Assembly (NCBI GenBank): GCA_947494675.1
Contig: CANLVP010000004.1
Span: 1 to 38,817, forward strand
DNA: 38,817 bases
Source of the DNA: an uncultured Paracoccaceae bacterium
GTDB taxonomy: Bacteria; Pseudomonadota; Alphaproteobacteria; Rhodobacterales; Rhodobacteraceae
Direction of reading: 5' to 3'
How positions within the stretch are numbered: the stretch's first letter is position 1; each line of letters opens with the position of its first letter. The notes beneath the pieces are model-generated. The model made no database searches. It was given only the letters and a program-made list of their open reading frames with translations, and was not told the origin of the DNA. A program made the position numbers and the translations under genes. Positions 8,116-17,831 of this stretch are shown here, piece by piece.

Positions 8116-11100
8116 ATGTCCCCTTGTCCTCTACCCTTAGCATCTGCCAAGACCAGCCTGCGCAGATTTGAACTAAAGGCCCCTCTTTTGCAAATAGACA
8201 AATTCCCGATCACGCCGCTGCCTGACCTCAGCCAGTACAAAGCCCCCGCCACGCCCGGCCCCCGCCTGCGGGTCTGCATCGCGACAGAGGAAATTGTCGG
8301 CCCCGTGCGCAACGGCGGCATCGCCTCGACCTATTACCATCTGGCGCGGTTGCTGACGGCACAGGGCCATGATGTGACGGTCTGCTATCTCAAAGGCACC
8401 CGGGTCGAGAACAAAGACGCCGATCACTGGATCAAATGGTATGGCGAGATGGGCGTGAATTTCGTCCCCATGCCGCAGGTCGACAGCGACGCGCCAACCA
8501 TGTGGCAGCGGCGACAATACAGTTTCTATCAATGGCTGAAAAATGCCCCCGAACCCTACGACGTGGTGCATGTGTCTGAATGGCGCGGCGGGTCCTATTA
8601 CGCGCTGCAGGCCCGACGTCTGGGGCTGGCGTTCAAGGACACGCTCTTTCTGGTCAAGGCCTCCTCACCCCATATCTGGAACCGCCACTACCAGATGGCA
8701 TTTGTGAACAACAAAGACATGCTGTCCACGATGTATGCCGAGCAGCAATCGATCGAATTGGCCGATATGGTCATCGGCGGCTCTGCCCACCTTTTGCGCT
8801 TTATGGAACACACCGGTTACACCCTGCCCGAAGGCGACGCTTATGTGCAGCCCAATGTGCTTTTGTTTGATGATGTGGCCGTGCAGGACCAGCGCGGACC
8901 TTTGGAACCGGGCGACCGCGTACACACAAAAGAGTTGACGTTCTTTGGACGTCTTGAGGCCCGCAAGGGCCTCGAAATTTTCTGCACCGCGATGGATTAT
9001 CTGGTGGCCCGTGGCGTGACCCCGGAAAAGGTCAGCTTTGTCGGCAAACAGGGGCAGAACATGCCCACCACACCTGACACCCGCAACCTCGATGTGATCA
9101 TGGCACGCGCCCGCAACTGGCCCTTTCCCATCGATATCCACACCGGCTTTGACCAGCCCGACGTGCTGTCATTTCTGACCGCCGCGCCGCGCATCGCGGT
9201 GATGCCATCGCTGATCGAAAACTCCACCATGGCTGCCTATGAGGCGCTGCTTTACAAGGTGCCGTTTATCGCCACCCGGACGGGGGGCACGCCGGAACTG
9301 ATCGCGCCCGAAGACCACGACGATATGCTGGTGGACGCCAACCCCAGATCGCTCGCCGATGGGTTGGAACGGGTCCTGAAAGAAGGCGGCAAGGTCGGGC
9401 GCTGTTCCTTTGACAATGCCGACAACCTGGCTACTTGGGACGGGTTCCACGACCATCTGGCAGGCCGCAAGGGCGAGGGCACGCTGACCCAGATCATCAA
9501 GCGCGCGCCTTGGACCGATGCCCCCAGCGTCAGCCTGTGTGTCTTTTCCGATGGCAATATCCCCGCATTAGAGACGTTTTTGGACAAGGCCATCTTTGCC
9601 GCAGGCGATGGCTTGGCCGATATTGTCGTGGCTGTGACCACGCCTTCGGATGCGGCCACAGCACTGGCTGCGCGGCACGCATCGGTGACGCTTGTTGACG
9701 CCTCTGAAATGACATGGGGCGAGGCCTGGAATGCCGCCGCCGCCAAGGCCACGGGCGCTGTGCTGCATTTCCTGCGCGCCGATATCCACCAGCCGCTGGA
9801 GGGGTTCGCCAGCAAAATCGCGCAGTCGTTTTCCACCCCCGGTCTGGCTGCCGCCGGGTCCGTCTGGCAGCGCCGCACGGTCACGGCCAAGGGCGTTGAA
9901 AAGCTGACCCGCGTGGTGCCCATGGGCGATGATCTGTCGCTCACTGCGCTGGATTATACCCACCTGTCGGGCCGGGGGATCAGCATCCGCACCGATCACT
10001 TCAAGACGCTTGGCGGGTTTGACCCGATCTTTGCCATGGAAGGCATCGCGCAGGATCTGCTGATGCGCGCCCGCGATCTGGGCCGCGTCGTGGTGATCCC
10101 CGAAATGCTCTATCAAGAGGATCCCGCCGCCGAGACGCTGCAGCTTAATACCTCCAACGCGCAATATATGGCGATGAACAGCCTGATGAACGCGCTGGAT
10201 TACCCCAAGAAACGGGTGCTGCATGCGTTGAATATGCGCAACGTCAACCCATCCGACGACCCGCTTAGCCAGGGTACGCCCGTACCCACCCCGCCAGTCA
10301 CGTTGATGACACCTGCCACGGCAGAGGCTGATCTGAACCTGACGCTTTTGCCCATTGGCGGCGTGCTGATCCAGACCAAAACCCCGCTTGAGACACTGAC
10401 CATGGCCATCGAAGGGGCCGCGCCCACCCCCTTGGATTGGGACGTGGATGCAGGCGGCGCGGCGGCCTATCTGGACTTGCCCGCCCTTATCGGCGGTGAG
10501 GCCACATGGCCGCGCCAGATCGACATTGCCGCCACCACAGGCGGGCAGGTTCTGACCCGGCAGATCACCACGCGGATGCAGGCTGGCGGGCAGATTACCC
10601 TGTCCGCAGATGCGCCGGGCCTGCACGAGGTGGCCCCCGATGACACGGCCACACCGCGCCTGACCAGCCTGATGTTCCCGCCGCCCCCCGATCCTGAAGC
10701 CGCCAATGCCATGCGGCTGAGCTACGATGCTACGGGGCAGTTGCTGTATATGTGGTCGCCCCATCCCCGCCCGCTTGAGGCGCGCGTGGCAGGCGCAGAT
10801 CCCATCCCGCTTTTGTTTACGCCCTACGCAGGTGATGATCTCTGTGCAGCCCTTGATCTGGCGCCCTACCTGAACGACCGCAGCGGCACGGTGACGCTTG
10901 ATCTGGCCGATAAAGATAAGGTGTTCCGGACCATCACGCTCTGCCCCGGACCGGATGGTCTTTGGGGGCTTCACTGCCCGGGTTTTGGCATCGCCCGCAG
11001 TGATACAGCCCCCCCCGATCCTGCCCGAATGACCCCGCTGAATGTCAACCGCGCCGCTGTCGGCAGCAATGCCGGGCTGAATGCCACGCGGCTGGGGCTG

Positions 11101-11853
11101 GATGAACGTAATGCGCGCCTGCTGGTGCGCCGCCCCAAGGATCACGCGGGCGAGACCGTGACCTTTGTCACCGGGCAAGGCACCACCCATGCGCTGCGTC
11201 TGGCCGCAGGTCCCCGTGGGGCAACAGCTGCCCTGGAGTTGCGCAGGCTTGGCCTGAACGATGTGACCGACCTGACCTTGCATGATGGCGATGCCGACGG
11301 CCCCGTCCTGCGTCAGGTCCGGCTCTGCCCCGGTGCGCATGACCTGCTGGCTGTGGTCACAACCGATGGTGGCACCCTGATGACGATGGGCCGGGCGGGG
11401 CAATACCCCGCCGATCCCGGTGGGCGCGGGCTGCACAATCTATCGGCCCCAGTACAGGCAGGCCCGGCGCCGAAACTGGCGCTGCGGTTGCAGGGCAACA
11501 CCCTGCATCTGACGGTCAAAGGCGCACTGGCCCCCTTTGATGTGGACGTACGTGGCGCACCTGGCACAACCCATGTCGCATTGGGCTGGAAAGGCACCCC
11601 CCCGCCCCGCGGCATATGGCAAAAAATAAAGCTGCGCCTGCCCGGCCCACTCTTCGCGCCAATGCCGCGCGGCGATCTGACCGGTACGCTTGATCTGGCT
11701 CCGCTCGTGCAGTCCACACCTCCGGTAACACACAACCTTGTGCTGCAAGTCCGTGCCACCGGCCACAAAGCCCGCCGGGTCGTACAATTGAGCTATGACA
11801 GCGACGGGCTCTTCTACGTAGCCTCGCCCGAGAACGTGATCGATACCGCATGA
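8116..11853 (+). CDS. Giant multidomain glycosyltransferase (GT4 + GT2-like + unknown C-terminal half)
   Basis: Protein of 1245 residues. Residues about 48-440 form a GT4-type (GT-B fold) glycosyltransferase: RVCIATEEIVGPVRNGGIAS, FGRLEARKG at 277-285, and the E-x7-E pair Glu368 and Glu376 in ENSTMAAYEAL. Residues about 470-700 look like a GT2 (GT-A) domain (VSLCVFSDG, LGGFDPIFAMEGIAQDLLMRARDLG), but the usual DxD metal motif is replaced by RADIH, so activity there is doubtful. Residues about 740-1245 are beta-rich, with repeated LDLAPY/TLCPG-like segments, and match no family I can name. ATG 8116 leaves only two bases to the divergent gene; TTG 8188, preceded by AAAGG, is a reasonable alternative. 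The stop overlaps the next start (ATGA). Probably builds the repeat unit of the polysaccharide. Confidence 0.82.
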   Translation: MSPCPLPLASAKTSLRRFELKAPLLQIDKFPITPLPDLSQYKAPATPGPRLRVCIATEEIVGPVRNGGIASTYYHLARLLTAQGHDVTVCYLKGTRVENKDADHWIKWYGEMGVNFVPMPQVDSDAPTMWQRRQYSFYQWLKNAPEPYDVVHVSEWRGGSYYALQARRLGLAFKDTLFLVKASSPHIWNRHYQMAFVNNKDMLSTMYAEQQSIELADMVIGGSAHLLRFMEHTGYTLPEGDAYVQPNVLLFDDVAVQDQRGPLEPGDRVHTKELTFFGRLEARKGLEIFCTAMDYLVARGVTPEKVSFVGKQGQNMPTTPDTRNLDVIMARARNWPFPIDIHTGFDQPDVLSFLTAAPRIAVMPSLIENSTMAAYEALLYKVPFIATRTGGTPELIAPEDHDDMLVDANPRSLADGLERVLKEGGKVGRCSFDNADNLATWDGFHDHLAGRKGEGTLTQIIKRAPWTDAPSVSLCVFSDGNIPALETFLDKAIFAAGDGLADIVVAVTTPSDAATALAARHASVTLVDASEMTWGEAWNAAAAKATGAVLHFLRADIHQPLEGFASKIAQSFSTPGLAAAGSVWQRRTVTAKGVEKLTRVVPMGDDLSLTALDYTHLSGRGISIRTDHFKTLGGFDPIFAMEGIAQDLLMRARDLGRVVVIPEMLYQEDPAAETLQLNTSNAQYMAMNSLMNALDYPKKRVLHALNMRNVNPSDDPLSQGTPVPTPPVTLMTPATAEADLNLTLLPIGGVLIQTKTPLETLTMAIEGAAPTPLDWDVDAGGAAAYLDLPALIGGEATWPRQIDIAATTGGQVLTRQITTRMQAGGQITLSADAPGLHEVAPDDTATPRLTSLMFPPPPDPEAANAMRLSYDATGQLLYMWSPHPRPLEARVAGADPIPLLFTPYAGDDLCAALDLAPYLNDRSGTVTLDLADKDKVFRTITLCPGPDGLWGLHCPGFGIARSDTAPPDPARMTPLNVNRAAVGSNAGLNATRLGLDERNARLLVRRPKDHAGETVTFVTGQGTTHALRLAAGPRGATAALELRRLGLNDVTDLTLHDGDADGPVLRQVRLCPGAHDLLAVVTTDGGTLMTMGRAGQYPADPGGRGLHNLSAPVQAGPAPKLALRLQGNTLHLTVKGALAPFDVDVRGAPGTTHVALGWKGTPPPRGIWQKIKLRLPGPLFAPMPRGDLTGTLDLAPLVQSTPPVTHNLVLQVRATGHKARRVVQLSYDSDGLFYVASPENVIDTA

Positions 11854-13793
11854 GCCGCACCGCCATCCTCGCCGGTGATCTGGCGGCCCTGCCTATCGCC
11901 TCCACCGGTTTTGCCCGGCTGATGGCGCTGGCGCAAAGCCTGCCAGAAGCCGCCGTGCTGCATTGCCCCGCCGCCACGGGGCCCCTGCCCGCCGCGGCGG
12001 CTGCCCTGCGCGACGCGGATATCAAACTGGCCGAACTGCCGGTGCCTGCGGTGCGCACCTCAGGCTCGCCCCATGGCAAGGCCGCTGCCGTGGCCCTGCG
12101 CACATGGGAAAGCCTGAAGGGGCAGACGTTCGACACGCTGCATGTGATCCATGATCTGTCGGCGGCGCATTATCTTTTGGGCGCGCGGCATCTGGGGCTT
12201 TGGGATCATCCGGCCCGGATCGTGGCCCATGTGGTCGACCCGCTGCAGCGGCAGTTTGAAACCGGCCGCGCGACGCCCGCCAATTACGCAGCCTTCGCCA
12301 GTTGCTTCATGGACCGCGCCTGCGTGGCCCGTGCCGATGCGGTGGTCGCCCATAGTGCCACGGTGCGCGACTGGCTGGTCGCCCGTGACTGGCGCGCCGC
12401 TGATCAGATCGCGCTGGCCCCCGGTCTGGCCCGCATGCCCGGCCCCGCGCGCCATGCCCCCGATCAGGCGCAGCCCTTGGCGCGACTGATCTTTGCAGGC
12501 ACCCAGACCGACACGCGCGGGCTGACCACCTGCGCCTATGCCCTGCGGGTGCTGGTGGCGCGCGGCGTGGATATCCCGCAGCTGGTGATCTCGGGCCGCG
12601 CTCTGGATGATTTCCCGGCGGAACCCTTCCTTGCCGAACTGTCAGACCAAACAGGCGTCCCAATTGAGGTCTTGCCCGTCACCCAGCGCAGCGCGCTTCT
12701 GGATCTGGCCCGCCAGCCCGGCAGCCTGACGTTGGTGGTGCCGCAGACCGATGACGCCCCTGCCGTCCTGCCCGAGCTTTTGGCGACAGACGCCCCGGTC
12801 ATCGCCACAACCGCCGGGGACATCCCCCGCATCGCGGGTGCCGACTGCGATATCCTGTGCCCGCCAGCCGATCACATCGCGCTGGCCGAGTTGATCGAAA
12901 CCCGCATCACGGCCGGGCTGACCACTGCCTACCAAAGCCATCGCGCGGATGATCTTGCGCAGAACGCGGCCGCTTGGGATGCGCTGCACGCGGACCTGCC
13001 AAACCCGGCCTTTTCCCCCGCAACAGACACTGAAACCCCCTTGGTCAGTGTCTGTATTGCCCATCACAACCGGCCTCAGATGATCCGCGACACGCTGGAT
13101 GCAGTGGTGAACCAAGGCTATCCAAACTTTGAAATCGTGGTGGTGGATGACGGCAGCACGCCCGACAACCGCGCCGCTTTGGCCGATGTGCTGAAAGATT
13201 ACCCTGCCGCGCGGATGGTGCCGCAGGACAACCGCTATCTGGGGGCTGCGCGCAATACCGCAGCACAGGCGGCCAAGGGCAAATACCTGCTGTTCAAGGA
13301 CGACGATAATATCTCGATGCCCCATGAGATCGCGACATTTGTCCGCGCGGCTGAACAGACCGACGCAGAGATTCTCACCTGCTTTAGCGACAATTTCAGC
13401 GGTGACGGCCTGCCCGATGAGACCAGCATCGATGGCGTGCGCCGGGTGCCCTTTGGGCAAGACGTGATCTACGGGATGTTCCGCAACGGCTTTGGCGATT
13501 CCAACTGCTTTGTGCGGCGCGATATCTGGGAAAAGCTGGGCGGTTTCACCGAACATTTCCGGGTGGGGCTGGACGATCAGGAGTTCTTCATGCGCGCCAC
13601 GCTGGCGGGTGTACGTGTCGATGTGCTGCCAGAGGCGCTTTATTACTACCGGCTGGGCGGGGCCAAGATGAAGCGGTTCCACGTGGCAAAGCTGGCCAAT
13701 GCGCAACGGTTACTGTCGCCCGTGCTGGCCTCGGGGCAGTTTGATCCCAATCTGCTGCCGCTTTTCTTGCTTGCACGCGGCTTGCAGGCCTAA
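11850..13793 (+). CDS. GT4-GT2 fusion glycosyltransferase
   Basis: Cytoplasmic bifunctional glycosyltransferase of 647 residues. Residues 1-385 resemble a degenerate GT4 (GT-B) enzyme: HVIHDLSAAHYLLGARHLG, VAHSATVRDWL, LIFAGTQTDTRGL. Residues about 395-610 are a clear GT2 domain: VSVCIAHHNRPQMIRDTLDA, VVVDDGS at about 430-436, and the Asp triad D484-D486 in FKDDDNI, then LGGFTEHFRVGLDDQEF. The start overlaps the stop of the preceding giant glycosyltransferase by four bases, and kpsM follows after nine bases, so the three form one transcription unit. The fusion suggests it adds two sugars in succession. Sugar specificity is unknown. Confidence 0.85.
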   Translation: MSRTAILAGDLAALPIASTGFARLMALAQSLPEAAVLHCPAATGPLPAAAAALRDADIKLAELPVPAVRTSGSPHGKAAAVALRTWESLKGQTFDTLHVIHDLSAAHYLLGARHLGLWDHPARIVAHVVDPLQRQFETGRATPANYAAFASCFMDRACVARADAVVAHSATVRDWLVARDWRAADQIALAPGLARMPGPARHAPDQAQPLARLIFAGTQTDTRGLTTCAYALRVLVARGVDIPQLVISGRALDDFPAEPFLAELSDQTGVPIEVLPVTQRSALLDLARQPGSLTLVVPQTDDAPAVLPELLATDAPVIATTAGDIPRIAGADCDILCPPADHIALAELIETRITAGLTTAYQSHRADDLAQNAAAWDALHADLPNPAFSPATDTETPLVSVCIAHHNRPQMIRDTLDAVVNQGYPNFEIVVVDDGSTPDNRAALADVLKDYPAARMVPQDNRYLGAARNTAAQAAKGKYLLFKDDDNISMPHEIATFVRAAEQTDAEILTCFSDNFSGDGLPDETSIDGVRRVPFGQDVIYGMFRNGFGDSNCFVRRDIWEKLGGFTEHFRVGLDDQEFFMRATLAGVRVDVLPEALYYYRLGGAKMKRFHVAKLANAQRLLSPVLASGQFDPNLLPLFLLARGLQA

Positions 13794-13802
13794 GCTGCGC
13801 CC

Positions 13803-14606
13803 ATGACAGACACCTCCCTGCCTCAGCCGAAACTGGCCCGGCCAAAGTTTCAGGCGCTGCGCACCATCCTGGCACTGATGCTGCGCGAGATGGGGTCGAC
13901 CTATGGGGCCTCGCCGGGGGGCTATCTTTGGGCTGTGGTGCAGCCGGTGGGCATGTTGATGGTGCTCTCGCTGGGCTTTTCGTTGGTGGTGCGTTCGCCC
14001 TCGCTGGGTTCCAGCTTTATCCTGTTTTACGCCACCGCCTTTCTGCCCTTTGCGCTTTACGGTGATGTCTCGACCAAGACCGGCGCCACCCTGCGCTATG
14101 CCCGTGCGCTTTTGGCCTATCCCTCGGTCACATGGGCCGATGCGGTGCTGGCGCGGTTCATCCTGAATGTGCTGACCAATGCCGCGATCTATTGCATCGT
14201 GATGACCGGCATCCTGTCCTTTGTCAGCACCCATACCATCCTTGATGTGGGGCCGATCCTGATCTCGATCTCCATGTCAGCCCTGCTGGGGCTGGGGGTG
14301 GGCCTGTGCAATGCGGTGCTGTCAGGGCTTTACCCGGTCTGGACCAATATCTGGGCGATTATCACCCGGCCGATGATCCTGGCCTCGGGCATCCTGTATA
14401 TCTACGAAGACCTGCCAAGCGCCGCGCAAAACGTGCTGTGGTATAACCCCTTGATCCATATGTCGTCTGTCGCGCGCGAAGGCTATTTCCCCACCTATGA
14501 CCCGCAACATGTGTCGCTGGCCTACGGCTATGGGGTGTCGCTGGTGCTGATCTTTCTGGGGCTGATCTTCATGCGGTCGCAGCACGCAACTATTCTAGAG
14601 AAATAG
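13803..14606 (+). CDS. kpsM: Capsular polysaccharide ABC transporter, permease
   Basis: Inner-membrane ABC-2 type permease of 267 residues, the channel half of a polysaccharide exporter (KpsM/Wzm class). It has the family start (LALMLREMGSTYGASPGGYLW), about six hydrophobic segments and the YNPLIHMSSVAREGYFP segment near the end. Its ATPase partner, KpsT, is encoded about 14 kb away at 29015-29683 in a different transcription unit; usually the two are adjacent. It is the last gene after two large glycosyltransferases. Its 3' end overlaps the 3' end of the convergent phosphohexomutase gene by 17 bases. Confidence 0.9.
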   Translation: MTDTSLPQPKLARPKFQALRTILALMLREMGSTYGASPGGYLWAVVQPVGMLMVLSLGFSLVVRSPSLGSSFILFYATAFLPFALYGDVSTKTGATLRYARALLAYPSVTWADAVLARFILNVLTNAAIYCIVMTGILSFVSTHTILDVGPILISISMSALLGLGVGLCNAVLSGLYPVWTNIWAIITRPMILASGILYIYEDLPSAAQNVLWYNPLIHMSSVAREGYFPTYDPQHVSLAYGYGVSLVLIFLGLIFMRSQHATILEK

Positions 14607-15954
14607 CCAAAGCCGCCAGCGCATGGGTCAGCAGATCATGGGCCGCCATGGCTGATCCGCTTTCGGTATAGCACCGCAGTTCCGGCGCATTGCCAGAGGG
14701 GCGCAGATGCACGATCTGCCCGTCTGTCGCCGTCATCCGCAGCCCGTCGGTGGTGTCGATCGCGGCTTCTGTCAGGGACAGACCGGCCAGAAAAGCGGCG
14801 CGGTTCCGGGGGTTTTCGCGCCAATCCGCCACCAGCGCCTGTGATCTGGCCGTTGGCACATCCTGCAACCGGTCGCTGGCGGTAAAGCGTTGCGGCTGCC
14901 CCGCCAGCACCGCCGCCATCCCGCCCTTTTGGGCGGCCTGCGCCAGCACCGCCACAAGTGGCAGCACCGCGTCGCGGGTCATCAGCGCAGGCAAGGGCCC
15001 CGCAGGGCCTTCCGCGTCAAAGCCCAAGAGAAAGCCGCCATTCGCCTCATAACCCACCACGCGCGCGCCCTGCATCGCGGCGATCACATAGGGCGATCCA
15101 ATGCGGGTACGGGTGACTTGGGCAAAGACATCCTCTGCCCCCGCGTTTGAACTGACAGGCGTGACCGCATGGGTCGCACCCAAGGCCGCCCCGGTGATCT
15201 GGCCCAGCACATCGCCGGGGATCACCGTGCCAGCGGCATCTGTCAGCAAGGGGCGGTCACCATCGGCATCGGTGCTGAGGATCGCATCATAGGCGCCATC
15301 CGCCGCCCAGCCCTGCAGCATCGCGCGGGTGTCGGCGCTGACCGCTTCGGTGTCGACGGGTACAAAGCCCTCTGCGCGGCCCAGTTCCACAACCTGCGCA
15401 CCCAGGTCCCGCAACAGCGCGGGCATCAGATCACGCCCCACCGCCGATTGCGCATAAAACCCCAGTGTTAGACCCTGTAGCGCCCCGGCATAGCCCGTCC
15501 GGTAGCGCACCGCATAACGCGCGCCGACGCCGGTATCATGGCGCAAAGCCCCCTGCCCCGGCGCGGCGGTTCCGCCCAAAGCAGCCAGGATCGCGGCCTC
15601 GTCTGCCTTGGTGATTTCACCGGCAGCGGTATAGAATTTCAGCCCATTTCGGTCCGCAGGGATATGGCTGCCGGTGACCATCACCGCGCCCTGCCCGGCC
15701 TCTAGCGCGGCCAATGCCAGTGCCGGTGTCGGCACCTCACCGGCCCATGTCACATCAACACCTGCCGCCAGCAGCGCGTCGCGCACCACCCCCGCCAGCA
15801 TCGGCGATGAGGGGCGCAGGTCATGGCCGATCCAGACACCACCGCCCACAGGACAGGCGGCGAGGTAAGCCTGCACATGATCAGCAATCAGATCAGACGT
15901 CAGCGCCGTGACCAGCCCACGCAGGCCGCTTGTGCCAAAGGCGGGTGCGCTCAC
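14590..15954 (-). CDS. Phosphohexomutase (phosphomannomutase/phosphoglucomutase family)
   Basis: Soluble alpha-D-phosphohexomutase of 454 residues, converting a hexose 6-phosphate to the 1-phosphate for nucleotide-sugar synthesis. Motifs in order are FGTSGLRG at residues 6-13, the phosphoserine loop TGSHIPADRNG with Ser96, the metal loop DADGD at 229-233 and the substrate phosphate-binding RPSGNAPELR at 418-427. Family members normally have TASHNP and RPSGTEP; the Ile and Asn-Ala variants are mild. The substrate (mannose, glucose or glucosamine phosphate) is not decided by these motifs. It starts with GTG, which overlaps the TGA of the upstream dehydratase gene (GTGA), so the two are translationally coupled. 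It ends inside the 3' end of the convergent kpsM. Confidence 0.88.
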   Translation of the reverse strand: MSAPAFGTSGLRGLVTALTSDLIADHVQAYLAACPVGGGVWIGHDLRPSSPMLAGVVRDALLAAGVDVTWAGEVPTPALALAALEAGQGAVMVTGSHIPADRNGLKFYTAAGEITKADEAAILAALGGTAAPGQGALRHDTGVGARYAVRYRTGYAGALQGLTLGFYAQSAVGRDLMPALLRDLGAQVVELGRAEGFVPVDTEAVSADTRAMLQGWAADGAYDAILSTDADGDRPLLTDAAGTVIPGDVLGQITGAALGATHAVTPVSSNAGAEDVFAQVTRTRIGSPYVIAAMQGARVVGYEANGGFLLGFDAEGPAGPLPALMTRDAVLPLVAVLAQAAQKGGMAAVLAGQPQRFTASDRLQDVPTARSQALVADWRENPRNRAAFLAGLSLTEAAIDTTDGLRMTATDGQIVHLRPSGNAPELRCYTESGSAMAAHDLLTHALAALAISLE

Positions 15955-17831
15955 GTCTGGCTGGCCTCGTTTGAGGCCGCAAAACCTGCGCCGCCTTCGA
16001 CCCAGCGGGCCACGACCGCGCGCAGCGCCGCATCATCCGCATCAGCCACCGCCGCACGCAGCGCCTTGAGCGCCGCCGCCATTTCGATCTGGGACAGATG
16101 CTCGGCCCGTTCCAGCAGCACCTTGGGGTGCGGCGTGGTGGTCTGGCCTTCGCCGATCAGCAATTCTTCGTGGATTTTCTCACCGGGGCGCAGATTGGTG
16201 ATCTTGATCTCAATATCGCCCTGCGGGGTCTGCGCGTCCCGCACGGTATAGCCTGCGGCAGTGATCATCTGGCGCGCCAGATCATAGATCGCAATCGGCT
16301 CGCCCATATCCAGCACAAAGACATCGCCGCCCTGGGCAAAAGACCCTGCTGCCAGCACCAGACGGGCGGCTTCGGGGATGGTCATGAAATAGCGCGTGAC
16401 ATCGCGGTGGGTCACGGTCACCGGGCCGCCCTTGGCGATCTGATCGTTGAACAGCGGAATGACAGAGCCGCTTGACCCCATGACATTGCCAAAGCGCACC
16501 ATGGAAAAGATCGTCGCATTGGACCGGCTGGCGAGGTCCTGAATGACCATCTCGGCCAGACGTTTGCTGGCGCCCATCATGTTCTTGGGGCGCACGGCCT
16601 TGTCGGTGGAAATCAGGGTAAAGCGTTTGACCCCCGCCTCGATCGCGGCCTGCGCCATGACTTGCGTGCCCAGCACATTGTTGGACATGCCCACCACGGC
16701 GTTCTTTTCCACCATCGGCACATGTTTATAGGCGGCGGCGTGCAGCACGATCTCAATGGCGTTGTCACGCATGGTGCGGGCCGCAAGCCCCGCATCGGTG
16801 ACAGAGCCTAACACGGGGATAATCTCAATTTTTGCCTGACGGCGCAGGCCGCGCAATTCCATGTCGATGGTGTAAAGCGCCAGTTCGCTGACATCCAAAA
16901 GCACCAGTTTGGCAGGCTTACAGGCCAGGATCTGGCGGCAAAGCTCTGACCCGATGGACCCGCCCGCGCCGGACACAAGCACCGCGCGGTCTGCATAGGT
17001 GTCCGACCCACCGGGCAGTTCGGCGTCCAGCGGCGCGCGGCCCAGAAACTTGCCCGGAGCGACCGGTTCCAACTGGCCCAGCAGTTCCTCTTGCCCGGTC
17101 AGCTGCGCAAAGGACGGCAGCGCCTGCACATCGACGCCCATATCTTCAAAGCGGCGCGACAGCTGCGCCAGTTTCGGCCGCGACAGCGAGGGCATCGCCA
17201 GCAGCACCCGGTCAATCTGGCGGCTGGTAATCAGCCCATCCACCGCCACCGGCGAATAGACCGTCAGCCCGCGCACCATGGTGGCATGCAGCGCGGGGTT
17301 ATCATCGACAAAGGCCACGGTCTGGATCGTGTCATCGGTGCGCAGGGCGGCGGCCAGTTGGCGGCCCGTGGCCCCGGCGCCGTAAATCAGCACGCGGGTC
17401 TGTTCATGGCCCGACCGATAGACCCAGAGCAGCACCTGCAACATCACCACACGCGCGGCGACACACATCAGGAAATAGACCAGCACAAAGTTGATGAATG
17501 TGGCCAGCGGCGTGCCGTAACCGGCCATATCGTCCAGAATGGCCGTGGCCAGCCCCAGCAGCAGCGCATGCACACCGGTCATCATGATCGCGCGGCTTTC
17601 GTAGGCTTTCAGCTGCACCCGGTGGATGCCCGTGACCAGCACCAGCAGGGCCGCGATCACCATCAGCATCGGCAGGCCCGCCCAATGGGTCAGCAGACCG
17701 CGCCCATCGGGCAGCCCATTGGTCTGCAGCCCCAAGGCCGTCAGCAGCGCCACAGGCACCAATGCCACATCAACCAACAGCAGAATGATGCGCTTGGCCT
17801 GGCGCGAGAGTGTACTGACAAAGCGATACAT
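15951..17831 (-). CDS. Membrane-bound UDP-sugar 4,6-dehydratase (CapD/PglF/WbpM type)
   Basis: Protein of 626 residues. The first 130 or so hold about four membrane segments (RIILLLVDVALVPVALLTAL is the first). A Rossmann domain follows (VLIYGAGATGRQLAAAL), then the catalytic SDR domain with GAGGSIGSE at about 284-293, STDKAVRPKN and Met419-x3-Lys423 (MGASK). Met in place of the usual Tyr is typical of the CapD/PglF/WbpM class, which makes UDP-4-keto-6-deoxy-HexNAc, the first step to sugars such as QuiNAc, FucNAc or bacillosamine. I chose ATG 17831, which has AGGGGA just upstream; ATG 17888 and a frame open back to 18212 give a start without family similarity. It is coupled to the phosphohexomutase by a GTGA overlap. 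Confidence 0.88.
   Translation of the reverse strand: MYRFVSTLSRQAKRIILLLVDVALVPVALLTALGLQTNGLPDGRGLLTHWAGLPMLMVIAALLVLVTGIHRVQLKAYESRAIMMTGVHALLLGLATAILDDMAGYGTPLATFINFVLVYFLMCVAARVVMLQVLLWVYRSGHEQTRVLIYGAGATGRQLAAALRTDDTIQTVAFVDDNPALHATMVRGLTVYSPVAVDGLITSRQIDRVLLAMPSLSRPKLAQLSRRFEDMGVDVQALPSFAQLTGQEELLGQLEPVAPGKFLGRAPLDAELPGGSDTYADRAVLVSGAGGSIGSELCRQILACKPAKLVLLDVSELALYTIDMELRGLRRQAKIEIIPVLGSVTDAGLAARTMRDNAIEIVLHAAAYKHVPMVEKNAVVGMSNNVLGTQVMAQAAIEAGVKRFTLISTDKAVRPKNMMGASKRLAEMVIQDLASRSNATIFSMVRFGNVMGSSGSVIPLFNDQIAKGGPVTVTHRDVTRYFMTIPEAARLVLAAGSFAQGGDVFVLDMGEPIAIYDLARQMITAAGYTVRDAQTPQGDIEIKITNLRPGEKIHEELLIGEGQTTTPHPKVLLERAEHLSQIEMAAALKALRAAVADADDAALRAVVARWVEGGAGFAASNEASQT

Noticed and set aside
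9568-11436. A 622-residue open frame on the minus strand
   Set aside because: It lies wholly within the giant glycosyltransferase gene, has low-complexity composition and no known motif; a shadow frame of high-GC coding DNA.
12642-13706. A 354-residue open frame on the minus strand
   Set aside because: Opposite the GT2 domain with its VVVDDGS and DDD motifs; no motif of its own.
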